NCBI GenBank assembly: GCA_900754745.1
Contig: CAAEEB010000045.1
Span: 1-42,064, forward strand
DNA from: an uncultured Collinsella sp.
GTDB taxonomy: Bacteria > Actinomycetota > Coriobacteriia > Coriobacteriales > Coriobacteriaceae
DNA length: 42,064 nt
Reading direction: 5' to 3'
Under the pieces are notes generated by a model, which had not been told where the DNA came from, searched no databases, and saw nothing but the letters and a program-made list of their open reading frames with translations. The position numbers and the translations under genes were made by a program. Every line of letters starts with the position of its first letter. Position 1 is the first letter of the stretch. Below are positions 33,393-40,352 of this stretch, piece after piece.

Positions 33393-34607
33393 TTAACAAG
33401 TGGGATATTCGCCTTCCCAAACAATTCGACGATACTGGTCGGGGTCCGTGTCACCTTCCGTGGAGAAGCAGAGCACGGAGCTCGTCTTATCCAGGCCGAT
33501 GAGTTCCTTGAGCTCGGCGTACTCGGGATCGAGCATGAGGGTCTCGACCAGGCCGGTGGTCACAGCGCCGGACTCGCCGGAGATGACGCGCGGGTCGCCC
33601 TTCTCGGGAGCGCCCAGGGTGCGCATGCCGCGAGCGGTGACCCAGTCGGGGCAGGACACGAAGGCGGTGGCATGGTTGCGCAGGATATCCCAGCCCAGGA
33701 TGTTGGGCTCGCCGCAGCACAGACCGGCCATGATGGAGGGCATGTCACCGTCCACGATACGCGGATCGCCGTCGCCGGCGGCAGCGCCCTTGTACAGGCA
33801 GGCGGCCGGAGCGCACTCGACCACGACGAAGGTGGGCGGGTTATCGGGATACAGGTTGGTGAAGTAGCCCACCACGGCGCCGGCCAGCGAGCCTACGCCA
33901 GCCTGGACAAAGACGTGCGTCGGGCGGTTGATGGCCATCTCGCGCAGCTGCTCGGCAGCCTCGGAAGCCATGGTGCCGTAGCCCTCCATAATCCAGGACG
34001 GAATCTTCTCGTAGCCCTCCCAGGCGGTGTCCTGAACGATGACGCCGCGCTCGCAGGCATCGGCCTCGGCGGCGGCCATGCGCACGCACTCGTCGTAGTT
34101 GACCTCTTCGATGGTCACCGTGGCGCCCTCGGCGGCGATGTTATCAAAGCGGGGCTTGGTGGAACCCTTGGGCATGTGCACGACGGCCTTCTGGCCCAGC
34201 TTGTTGGCAGCCCATGCCACGCCGCGGCCATGGTTGCCGTCGGTGGCGGTAAAGAAGGTGGCCTGGCCAAAGTCCTTGGCAAGCTGATCGGAAGTCAGGT
34301 AATCGAAGGTGCAGTCGGCAACGTCCTTGCCGGTCTCGTCGGCAATGTAGTTGGCCATGGCAAACGAGCCGCCCAGGACCTTAAAGGCGTTGAGGCCAAA
34401 GCGATAGCTCTCGTCCTTAACGCACAGGTTGGACAGGCCCAGGCGCGCAGCCTGGCCGTCCAGGCGGGCAAGCGGAGTGACGGTATATTGAGGGAACGAC
34501 TGGTGGAAGGCGCGGGCCTTCTTCACGTGGTCGAGGCTCATGATTCCCAAGTGCTTGTCATCGCTCTTGGGCATCGTGTTGCCCGCCCACTGGATCTTAT
34601 CGGCCAT
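33393..34607 (-). CDS. ygeX: diaminopropionate ammonia-lyase
   Basis: A 404-residue PLP enzyme of fold type II converting 2,3-diaminopropionate to pyruvate and two ammonia. The Schiff-base lysine is K76 in KDESYRFGLNAFKVLGGSFA. The cofactor phosphate and ring-contact blocks are ATFFTATDGNHGRGVAWAAN and the VQAGVGSLAGAVVGYF glycine loop. Length and spacing match E. coli YgeX/DpaL. It is the first gene of a minus-strand ygeX-ygeY-ygeW run, with AAGGAG before the ATG. Upstream, two near-identical AACAAA..GTTTGTT sites separate it from a divergent PAS/HTH regulator, so it is likely regulated by that protein. Confidence 0.96.
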   Translation of the reverse strand: MADKIQWAGNTMPKSDDKHLGIMSLDHVKKARAFHQSFPQYTVTPLARLDGQAARLGLSNLCVKDESYRFGLNAFKVLGGSFAMANYIADETGKDVADCTFDYLTSDQLAKDFGQATFFTATDGNHGRGVAWAANKLGQKAVVHMPKGSTKPRFDNIAAEGATVTIEEVNYDECVRMAAAEADACERGVIVQDTAWEGYEKIPSWIMEGYGTMASEAAEQLREMAINRPTHVFVQAGVGSLAGAVVGYFTNLYPDNPPTFVVVECAPAACLYKGAAAGDGDPRIVDGDMPSIMAGLCCGEPNILGWDILRNHATAFVSCPDWVTARGMRTLGAPEKGDPRVISGESGAVTTGLVETLMLDPEYAELKELIGLDKTSSVLCFSTEGDTDPDQYRRIVWEGEYPTC

Positions 34608-34699
34608 ACGGTGAACTCCTTAAGTCCTCTCTTGCCGGCCCCCGCATACGCGTTTCAGCCCATTCCCATTCATGCGACTGAACTTTTATGTGGATGCCA

Positions 34700-34714
34700 A
34701 ACAAAAAGTTTGTT
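34700..34714. promoter_or_regulatory. candidate operator site 1 upstream of ygeX
   Basis: AACAAAAAGTTTGTT, near-identical (13 of 15) to site 2, 51 bases away. An extended -10-like TGATAGAAC on the minus strand (34729-34721) lies between the two sites. Confidence 0.55.
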
Positions 34715-34750
34715 AGCACTGTTCTATCACACTTTTTGATTGGCAAACCT

Positions 34751-34765
34751 AACAAATTGTTTGTT
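34751..34765. promoter_or_regulatory. candidate operator site 2 upstream of ygeX
   Basis: AACAAATTGTTTGTT; its core AACAAATTGTT is palindromic around the central A. CTAACAAA here (34749-34756) is the inverse of TTTGTTAG next to site 1 (34709-34716). The centre-to-centre distance of 51 bases is close to five helical turns, suitable for cooperative binding or looping. Confidence 0.55.
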
Positions 34766-34884
34766 GCCGTAATCGGTACCTTTTCGCCGCCGAACGGTTA
34801 CATAACGCAGCGACGCTTTCGTTATTTGCGAACAAGTGGGGTTTATGGCAAAGTGAGCCCAAACTAATTTTTAGGAAGGCACCC

Positions 34885-35538
34885 ATGACCCCCGCACAGA
34901 TAGAGTTTTACAAGCGCCTTGCACACGGCCTGGCGCTCCAGTTTGGCCCCAACTGCGAAGTCGTCGTCCACGACCTGGAGACCGAGGACGTGGACCACTC
35001 CATCGTAGTGATCGAAAACGGCCACGTCAGCGGGCGCAAACTCGGTGACGGCCCCAGCCATATTGTGCTTGAGTCCATGCACGATGGCACCACCGACGTG
35101 CACGACCGCGAGCCATACCTCACCAAAACCACCGATGGCAAGCTGCTCAAGTCCTCGACCATCTTTATCCGCAACGACGAGGGCAAGCCCGTCGGCATTT
35201 TGGGCATTAACTTTGACATTACGCTCATGAAGGCTTTTGAGCGTTCGCTCGACGCGCTCACCGGCACAGGCGACAAGGGATACACCGAGCCCGAGCCCAT
35301 CACCAAAAACATCGGCGACCTGCTCGAGGATCTGCTGCGCGAGTGCGAGCAGTACGTGGGCAAGCCCGCCGCCCTCATGACCAAGGACGAGCGCATTCGC
35401 GCTATCGGATACCTCGACCGTCGCGGCGCCTTCCTCATCTCCAAGTCGAGCGAGCGTGCCTGCGAGTTCTTTGGCATCTCCAAGTACAGCTTCTATAGCT
35501 ACCTCAACGAGGCAAAGGCTGCCGCCGGCGACAAATAG
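34885..35538 (+). CDS. YheO-like PAS domain / HTH transcriptional regulator
   Basis: A 217-residue regulator. Residues 1-120 form the YheO-like PAS domain (QFGPNCEVVVHDLETEDVDH, IFIRNDEGKPVGILGINFD). The C-terminal 65 residues are an HTH_22 domain: IGYLDRRGAFLISKSSERAC followed by FFGISKYSFYSYLNEAKAA. The family includes DNA-binding regulators that sense small metabolites. It is transcribed divergently from ygeX, with 277 bases between them holding two repeated candidate operators, so control of the ygeX-Y-W run and of itself is the simplest reading. AGGAAGG precedes the ATG. Confidence 0.9.
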   Translation: MTPAQIEFYKRLAHGLALQFGPNCEVVVHDLETEDVDHSIVVIENGHVSGRKLGDGPSHIVLESMHDGTTDVHDREPYLTKTTDGKLLKSSTIFIRNDEGKPVGILGINFDITLMKAFERSLDALTGTGDKGYTEPEPITKNIGDLLEDLLRECEQYVGKPAALMTKDERIRAIGYLDRRGAFLISKSSERACEFFGISKYSFYSYLNEAKAAAGDK

Positions 35539-35619
35539 TCAGCGCGCCTGCACCCCTCCCCTTTTGGGCGCGAGCTCTGAAATGCGTGAATCCGAGAGTC
35601 GGCCGCAAGGCAAGTTCCA

Positions 35620-35625
35620 TATAAT
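35620..35625 (+). promoter_or_regulatory. consensus -10 hexamer before the 334-residue membrane protein gene
   Basis: A perfect TATAAT lies 36 bases before the start at 35661. No good -35 is seen at the right distance. Confidence 0.4.
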
Positions 35626-35660
35626 CGATGAATGCGAATATTTCGAAAGGATGGAACAAG

Positions 35661-36665
35661 ATGGGGTCGAGCAACGCACCACGCAACAGCCGCGGAGGCA
35701 CCGCTTCTGGCGCCAGGCATGCGAAACACGCGTTTGACGAGGGCGAAGAGGGCCTCTTTGCGCTGAGCCTCGACGACGTGATGAGCGACCGCCCCTGGAC
35801 CGCCGAAGAACTCATGGGCGGCGGGGTTCGCTCGACAAGTGCAAAGCCCGCACCTTCCGCCACGCCCGCGCCGGCATCCGTGCTCGCGGACGACTTTGCC
35901 ACCCGTCCCATCGTGCAGACGACGCGTAAAGCCGCCCCTGCACCCCGTCCTGCCAGCGATCCGTCCGAGACGGCGGCGTTTCTCGCTGCAGCGGCACAGC
36001 GCCCCACGGCAGACAGCACGATTCGCTACGCTGCCCCGCAGCAGCCGGCATACACGGCTCCCGAGCCCGAGCTCGAGCCCGAGCTCGGGCCGCCTGTCAT
36101 GGATCTGGATGATCTTTCCAACCGCCAGTTTGCCTTTGATTCCTGGGCGGCGGCAGATCTGGACGAGACCTCGAGCGGCATGCCGGCGCTCGACGTTCCG
36201 GTAAACCCCCTGTTTGCGGCTGCCGAGGAACGCAACTCCGCATACGACAACACCGCAGCATACGCCAACCGCCCGAGCGAACAACCTCGCGCCGGCCGCA
36301 TCGAAACCGAGGATTATGGCCAAACGTCGAGCGGCTATTCTCGCGACCCGTTTGCCGCCGCGCCCGCTGCCGATTACAACCAAGCGCGCGTAAAGGCAGC
36401 CTCGGCATCGTCGTATACCCACGGCACCGACGATAAGCGTGCTGCCGATTACCACACCGGAGAAGAACCGCCGCGCTTTTCGGAGTTTTCGCAGGCGGCA
36501 AAGGTTGTCTTTATCGCCATCATCATCGCTCTGCTCGGCGTGATCGCGTTTGAGGGATTCCAGCTATTCCGCGGCCCCACCGCGTCCGAATCGGCAACGC
36601 AGAAAGCAGAGGACGACAACCAGTACCTGGACATCAACACCCTCAAGGGCGACCCCAACAGCTAG
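35661..36665 (+). CDS. hypothetical single-pass membrane protein with disordered N-terminal region
   Basis: A 334-residue protein that I do not recognise. Residues 1-270 are low complexity, rich in Ala, Pro, Ser and acidic residues, with short motifs such as GLFALSLDDVMSDRPWTAEE and PVMDLDDLSNRQFAFDSW. One membrane helix follows near the C-terminus (AAKVVFIAIIIALLGVIAFE), then about 35 residues ending NTLKGDPNS. A long cytoplasmic disordered part with a C-terminal anchor is the likely topology, but it could be inverted. The ATG at 35661 is chosen because AAAGGA lies nine bases upstream; the frame opens at 35628. The 33-bp repeat array follows the stop by 40 bases. Confidence 0.7.
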   Translation: MGSSNAPRNSRGGTASGARHAKHAFDEGEEGLFALSLDDVMSDRPWTAEELMGGGVRSTSAKPAPSATPAPASVLADDFATRPIVQTTRKAAPAPRPASDPSETAAFLAAAAQRPTADSTIRYAAPQQPAYTAPEPELEPELGPPVMDLDDLSNRQFAFDSWAAADLDETSSGMPALDVPVNPLFAAAEERNSAYDNTAAYANRPSEQPRAGRIETEDYGQTSSGYSRDPFAAAPAADYNQARVKAASASSYTHGTDDKRAADYHTGEEPPRFSEFSQAAKVVFIAIIIALLGVIAFEGFQLFRGPTASESATQKAEDDNQYLDINTLKGDPNS

Positions 36666-36705
36666 GTTTGAACATAGGCTATGCCGCACCCCTGTTTACG
36701 TGCAG

Positions 36706-36820
36706 TTTTACACTTTTCCGTGATTTCCACGCGTCCATTTCGACACTTTTCCGTAATTTGGGCGGCTCAAATTTGACACTTTTCCGTACTTTCATACGGC
36801 TGATTTCGACACTTTTCCGG
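36706..36820. repeat. tandem array of four 33-bp units
   Basis: The core GACACTTTTCCGT (first copy TACACTTTTCCGT, last ending CCGG) starts at 36709, 36742, 36775 and 36808: an exact 33-base period, three helical turns. Each core is preceded by TTT and mostly followed by an AT-rich NATTT or ACTTT; the remaining spacer (about 12 bases) varies. No gene overlaps it. Confidence 0.85.
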
Positions 36821-36844
36821 ATGTTGGCCGAATAATTGCCGCGT

Positions 36845-36888
36845 AATCAAGCGCCGTCTGCACATCATTTCGCAGGCGGCGCTTGATT
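36845..36888 (+). terminator. long hairpin, possible terminator, after the 33-bp array
   Basis: AATCAAGCGCCGTCTGC (36845-36861) pairs over 17 bases, with one G-U, with GCAGGCGGCGCTTGATT (36872-36888). The following T content is weak (ATTTCTG), so it could end the upstream transcript inefficiently or protect an RNA end. The rest of 36889-37037 shows nothing further. Confidence 0.55.
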
Positions 36889-37037
36889 TCTGTCCGCGCG
36901 CGTTGATAAACTTCCTCTTGCCCACAAGGAGCGGGCACGTTTTATCCAGAGTCGGGGTAGAGAGTTGGCTCCACGATCCCGACGCCAACCGGCCAAGAGG
37001 CACGGTGGCCCTGCCAACATCGATGAAAGGAGTCCGT

Positions 37038-37460
37038 ATGGACAATTTCTCTGTGCGCAGTGAGCGCAACTTCCACAACCTGGCAACCAAGCCAAAACGA
37101 ATGCATCTTCTGGACAAGCCGAACGGCTACGCCTCGGCCATGGTCAAGAGCAGCCTCTCCCACCAGATGCGCTTTACGGTGCAGGTGCTCGAGGAAGAGC
37201 TCTACACCGCCGGCAACCCACACGTACTGCAGATCAAGCTGCTCGGAGATAACTCTCGTGAGCCGTCCAGCTGGAAGCTGTTTGCCGACGGCGTGTGCGT
37301 TGCGGACGGCTCGGGCGACTTTGCCCGCGAGTGCTTCTGTGAGGGCGCCGAGGTGTTCCTGGACCTGTGCCGCGACGCCGTCAACGCCGCTGAGCTGCAT
37401 CAGTGGAGTCAAAGGGAGTATGAGCTGCTGAGTGTGGCGCGCGGGATCGCGGAGGTGTAG
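37038..37460 (+). CDS. hypothetical protein, 140 residues
   Basis: Not recognised. The protein begins MDNFSVRSERNFHNLATKPK and is soluble, mixed alpha/beta in character, with segments VLEEELYTAGNPHVLQIKLL, SSWKLFADGVCVADGSGDFA and EGAEVFLDLCRDAVNAAELH. There is no signal peptide or membrane segment. The start at 37038 is supported by AAAGGAG seven bases upstream; the open frame continues 45 codons further up with no site. Codon use resembles its neighbours, so it looks like a genuine expressed gene. No function is proposed. Confidence 0.7.
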   Translation: MDNFSVRSERNFHNLATKPKRMHLLDKPNGYASAMVKSSLSHQMRFTVQVLEEELYTAGNPHVLQIKLLGDNSREPSSWKLFADGVCVADGSGDFARECFCEGAEVFLDLCRDAVNAAELHQWSQREYELLSVARGIAEV

Positions 37461-37570
37461 GTGGGCAGACCAGACAGCTCGTCATACTGGTTGACGCTTC
37501 GATTCAAACAGCAGGGCGGAGTCGCGCTTACAGCTCCGCCATGCCAAACCGAATGGCGTTCTCAAAAGGC

Positions 37571-38305
37571 CTACCTCCCCTCCGCCTTCAGTCTCAGCAG
37601 CAGGTCGCCCAGCTCGGGGCACTTGCTGGAAAGGCGTGTCTGGGCCCGCTCGCCCATCCCCCACCGCTGGCGGACTTCCTGGGCGCGCGGGCTCACGTGG
37701 TAGTCCCCGTCCATCATCTGCCTGAGCAATTTGGCGGTTACGCGCGCATCGGCCAGAGCGCTGTGGGCGTGGCCCGTCGACTCATCAAACTCGATGCCAA
37801 ACCACGTTGCCGTGTCGCCCAACGAGACGCACCCGTGGCTGCCCACGTCTATGATCGAGGTGTAAAACGCCTGCAGGTCGGCCCAGTCCGTAGGAAATGC
37901 GGAAAGATCGATGCGCTTTGCCTGGCACTCGGTCAAAAGCTGTCGACGGTCCGTCCCGCTCCAACAGACCACCTGGGCGGAGTAGCGACCGATCCAATCG
38001 CTGAGCCTTTTGATCACCATGTAGAGCGGGTCGGCCATCGCGGTGTCCACGGCCGATATCCCCGTAAGCTCGCGGACGGGGAACGCAACGCCTTCGGTAA
38101 ATTCCGTCTGCACAAACTGCGAGAACTCGCCCATAACGTTGCCGTGGTAATCGAGCTTGACGGCGCCGACCTCGATAATCTCGTTGCGCAGCCCACGGCG
38201 CTGGCGCTGCTTTGGCACCGATGCAAACTCAAAGTCCAGCACAATCTGGCGCGCAAAGTTCGTCGTATCGATAGCCGAGATACACGGCGTCTTTTCAGCT
38301 GACAC
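37571..38305 (-). CDS. DEDD-type 3'-5' exonuclease (DnaQ/RNase T fold)
   Basis: A 244-residue protein of the DEDD exonuclease superfamily. Exo I is IVLDFEFASVPKQ (Asp 24, Glu 26); Exo II lies in QVVCWSGTDRRQLLTECQAK; Exo III is GHAHSALADARVTAKLL with the His and Asp of the DEDDh type. The family trims DNA or RNA 3' ends; members of this stand-alone type include KapD- and ERI-like nucleases. The last 45 residues, after the domain, are unassigned. The start is GTG (38303-38305) with GGAGAAAGG upstream. It has no clear operon partner. Confidence 0.85.
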   Translation of the reverse strand: MSAEKTPCISAIDTTNFARQIVLDFEFASVPKQRQRRGLRNEIIEVGAVKLDYHGNVMGEFSQFVQTEFTEGVAFPVRELTGISAVDTAMADPLYMVIKRLSDWIGRYSAQVVCWSGTDRRQLLTECQAKRIDLSAFPTDWADLQAFYTSIIDVGSHGCVSLGDTATWFGIEFDESTGHAHSALADARVTAKLLRQMMDGDYHVSPRAQEVRQRWGMGERAQTRLSSKCPELGDLLLRLKAEGR

Positions 38306-38764
38306 GGTTAGGGCCTTTCTCCGTCAACTGCCGCTTGCTACATAGGCGGCTACATTGCCGTAAGGATAGACGCTCGTGCGGACATGAAAGCGGGGCGCAA
38401 TGCCACGCGCGCGAGGCACACGCCATACAGTCGACCCCAAGAGCGCCGCCCACTCTATTCAAATGGATGAAAAAGATTGAGGCCCGGTGACTTGAATCAG
38501 AGGTCATCCCGGGCCCATCAGAGCTCACAGAGCTCTTGGTTGCTTTGGTCTCGCTTTTCACAGCGTTTGTCGGGCTTTCCGAGGCACTCAAGCAGCGTTC
38601 GAAGCATAACAAGTCGCTGCCATTAAGGCACCGACCTCTTGACCAAGCAACGGCGCTGCCCAGCTCTTCACTATTTGGGCTGCCGTCGACTTTATTCTAT
38701 CCGCGAGCATCATGTTTACCAAATGGATTTTCGGTAAAGGAAGCACGGCACGCCCGCAAAAACA
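38306..38764. other. non-coding stretch between the exonuclease and ATPase genes
   Basis: No gene is convincing in these 459 bases on either strand. It contains an imperfect hairpin GGCCCGG-TGAC / GGTCATCCCGGGCC at 38481-38515, which on the minus strand is followed within ten bases by a T-run, and a small stem TTTACC/GGTAAA at 38715-38738 just after the ATPase stop. A duplicated AGAGCTC occurs near 38520-38534. It may hold the 3' end of the ATPase transcript or a small RNA. Confidence 0.4.
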
Positions 38765-40060
38765 CTACGCCCCAAGTGCCGCCATGGGGATCACCGCCAC
38801 GCCGTCGTCGCGTGTGTAGGCAATGCTCCCCTTTCCAACCACGACCGCCAAAAACGCTGGCGCGGCATTCTGGGCGGCAGGATTGGAGAGCACTTTCTTC
38901 TCCAGCGCCTTGAGGTTTCTCGCTCCATCGTCTGCTTTCGCATCACTCAGTTTGACCTCGATGGCTCCCCAACGCCCGTCGTGCTCAACGATCAGATCGA
39001 CTTCAAGGCCCTTCTCATCTCGGAAATAATGGACACTGTTGTCGACACCGCCGTAGGTGGAAAGGAACACGCGCACGTCGCGCAGGACGAGATTCTCAAA
39101 GAGCATCCCCAGCGTTTGCATATCGCCAAGCAGCCGCTCAGGGGTAGCCCCCAGCAACGCCGCCGCAAGTGACGGGTCACAGAAGTAGCGCTTGGGGCGC
39201 ACGCGAACGCGGGCCTTCGAGCGCATGGGCGGCTCCCATCCGCACAGGTCCTCGGTCAGCTTGAGCCTGTTGAAGAGGTCCAAGTACGCAGCGATGGTCC
39301 TCTCGTCGGGGCCCGCCTCACCGTACGAGGCATCCTTTACGAGCGTCTTGTACGTGACAGCCTGGCTCTCGTTCATGGCAAGAGCTCGCAAAAGGCCGTG
39401 TGCAAGCTCGGGCGACATGCCCTCGTCCAGCACGTTGACGTCGAGCACCGAGTGCACGTACTGGCTTGCCGTCTCTCGCGCAAGATCTTCCGAAAGCCCA
39501 AGATTTGCAGGCCAACCGCCCCTGCAGCACCAGCGGGCGACGTCATCCACCGTGCTCTCGCGACGCTGAGGGGCAAAACCCTCGCCCTTAAAGAGGCTTG
39601 CCAGTGACACGAGCGGCTCGCCGTCGCCCGACTCACACAGGGCCATGGGGCGCATTGACAGACGGGCGATCCTGCCCGTGCCGGAATGACGAACATGGCT
39701 GCGCTCATCGCTTTTGAGCGCGGTCGAGCCCGTGAGCAAAAGTGTCCCGCGTTCGTTGCCGCTCGCGTCCACGAAACGCCGGGCGGCATCCCAAACCTCG
39801 GGCACCTCCTGCCATTCATCGACCAGGTGTGGCGCATCGCCGATGAGCGCCAGGCTTGGGTCGACCTCTGCCGCCGCGCGCTGCGCAGGCTCATCGAGCC
39901 TGGAGACGCTCGCCGAGCGAGAGAGCGCCGTCCAGGTCTTGCCGCACCATTTGGGGCCGTTGATCTCCACACAGCCAAACGCCCGCATAAGGGTGTCGAG
40001 GCGCTCCTCTATGAGCCGGGGCCTATATCCCTTTTGGGTCAATCTCTTTGGTGCATCCAT
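38765..40060 (-). CDS. AAA ATPase with DUF4143 and PD-(D/E)XK nuclease-like C-terminus
   Basis: A 431-residue protein. The N-terminal AAA_14-type ATPase has Walker A GPKWCGKT (residues 35-42), Walker B PHLVDEWQEVP (81-82 Asp-Glu) and the sensor GTLLLTGS (105-112). The C-terminal DUF4143 region carries FENLVLRDVRVFL, then EVDLIVE (Glu 353, Asp 355) and AIEVKLS (Glu 368, Lys 370), the spacing of a PD-(D/E)XK nuclease core. Such proteins are common, often in many copies per genome, and their role is unknown; defence or mobile-element functions are suggested. The gene is preceded by four exact 23-bp repeats. The ATG follows GAGAGGGACGG. Confidence 0.85.
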   Translation of the reverse strand: MDAPKRLTQKGYRPRLIEERLDTLMRAFGCVEINGPKWCGKTWTALSRSASVSRLDEPAQRAAAEVDPSLALIGDAPHLVDEWQEVPEVWDAARRFVDASGNERGTLLLTGSTALKSDERSHVRHSGTGRIARLSMRPMALCESGDGEPLVSLASLFKGEGFAPQRRESTVDDVARWCCRGGWPANLGLSEDLARETASQYVHSVLDVNVLDEGMSPELAHGLLRALAMNESQAVTYKTLVKDASYGEAGPDERTIAAYLDLFNRLKLTEDLCGWEPPMRSKARVRVRPKRYFCDPSLAAALLGATPERLLGDMQTLGMLFENLVLRDVRVFLSTYGGVDNSVHYFRDEKGLEVDLIVEHDGRWGAIEVKLSDAKADDGARNLKALEKKVLSNPAAQNAAPAFLAVVVGKGSIAYTRDDGVAVIPMAALGA

Positions 40061-40096
40061 AGACGGCCGTCCCTCTCTATCACGCGATATGCGAAA

Positions 40097-40171
40097 TTAC
40101 GCCATTCTCAATGCTGATTTTACGCTACTTTCAATGTAGTTTTTACGCCATTTTCATTGAAGGTTTTACGC
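40097..40171. repeat. tandem array of four 23-bp units upstream of the ATPase gene
   Basis: TTACGC recurs at 40097, 40120, 40143 and 40166, an exact 23-base period. The full units read TTACGCCATTCTCAATG, TTACGCTACTTTCAATG and TTACGCCATTTTCATTG plus a variable six-base tail; the fourth is partial. On the ATPase strand the consensus is CATTGAAAATGGCGTAA. It ends 36 bases before the ATPase ATG. Confidence 0.88.
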
Positions 40172-40251
40172 TTGGCATCCTTAGCGCGACGCTCGCTCAA
40201 CCCCTGACCACCGGATTGCCCGAATTCCGGGACGCAGTTTCCGCTCCAAAC

Positions 40252-40283
40252 AAAAGGCCCCGGCTCGCGATGGAGCTGGGGCC
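40252..40283 (-). terminator. intrinsic terminator of the xdhD-type gene
   Basis: On the minus strand GGCCCCAGCTC (40283-40273) pairs with GAGCCGGGGCC (40266-40256) with one mismatch, followed by TTTTGTTT. It lies about 70 bases after the stop codon. Confidence 0.8.
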
Positions 40284-40352
40284 AAAGGTGCAGCATATGC
40301 AGTTGACGCTCAGCGCGAACGGCCCGTCAGCAATGGTCGTCCGCGCCCTACC

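Noticed and set aside
36706..36820. CRISPR array
   Set aside because: Only 12-13 bases are repeated per unit, the spacers are about 20 bases, there are four copies, and no cas genes are present.
40097..40171. Plasmid-type replication origin with iterons
   Set aside because: Only four short units, no Rep protein and no DnaA boxes were seen; the location directly upstream of the ATPase start fits a promoter-linked array better.
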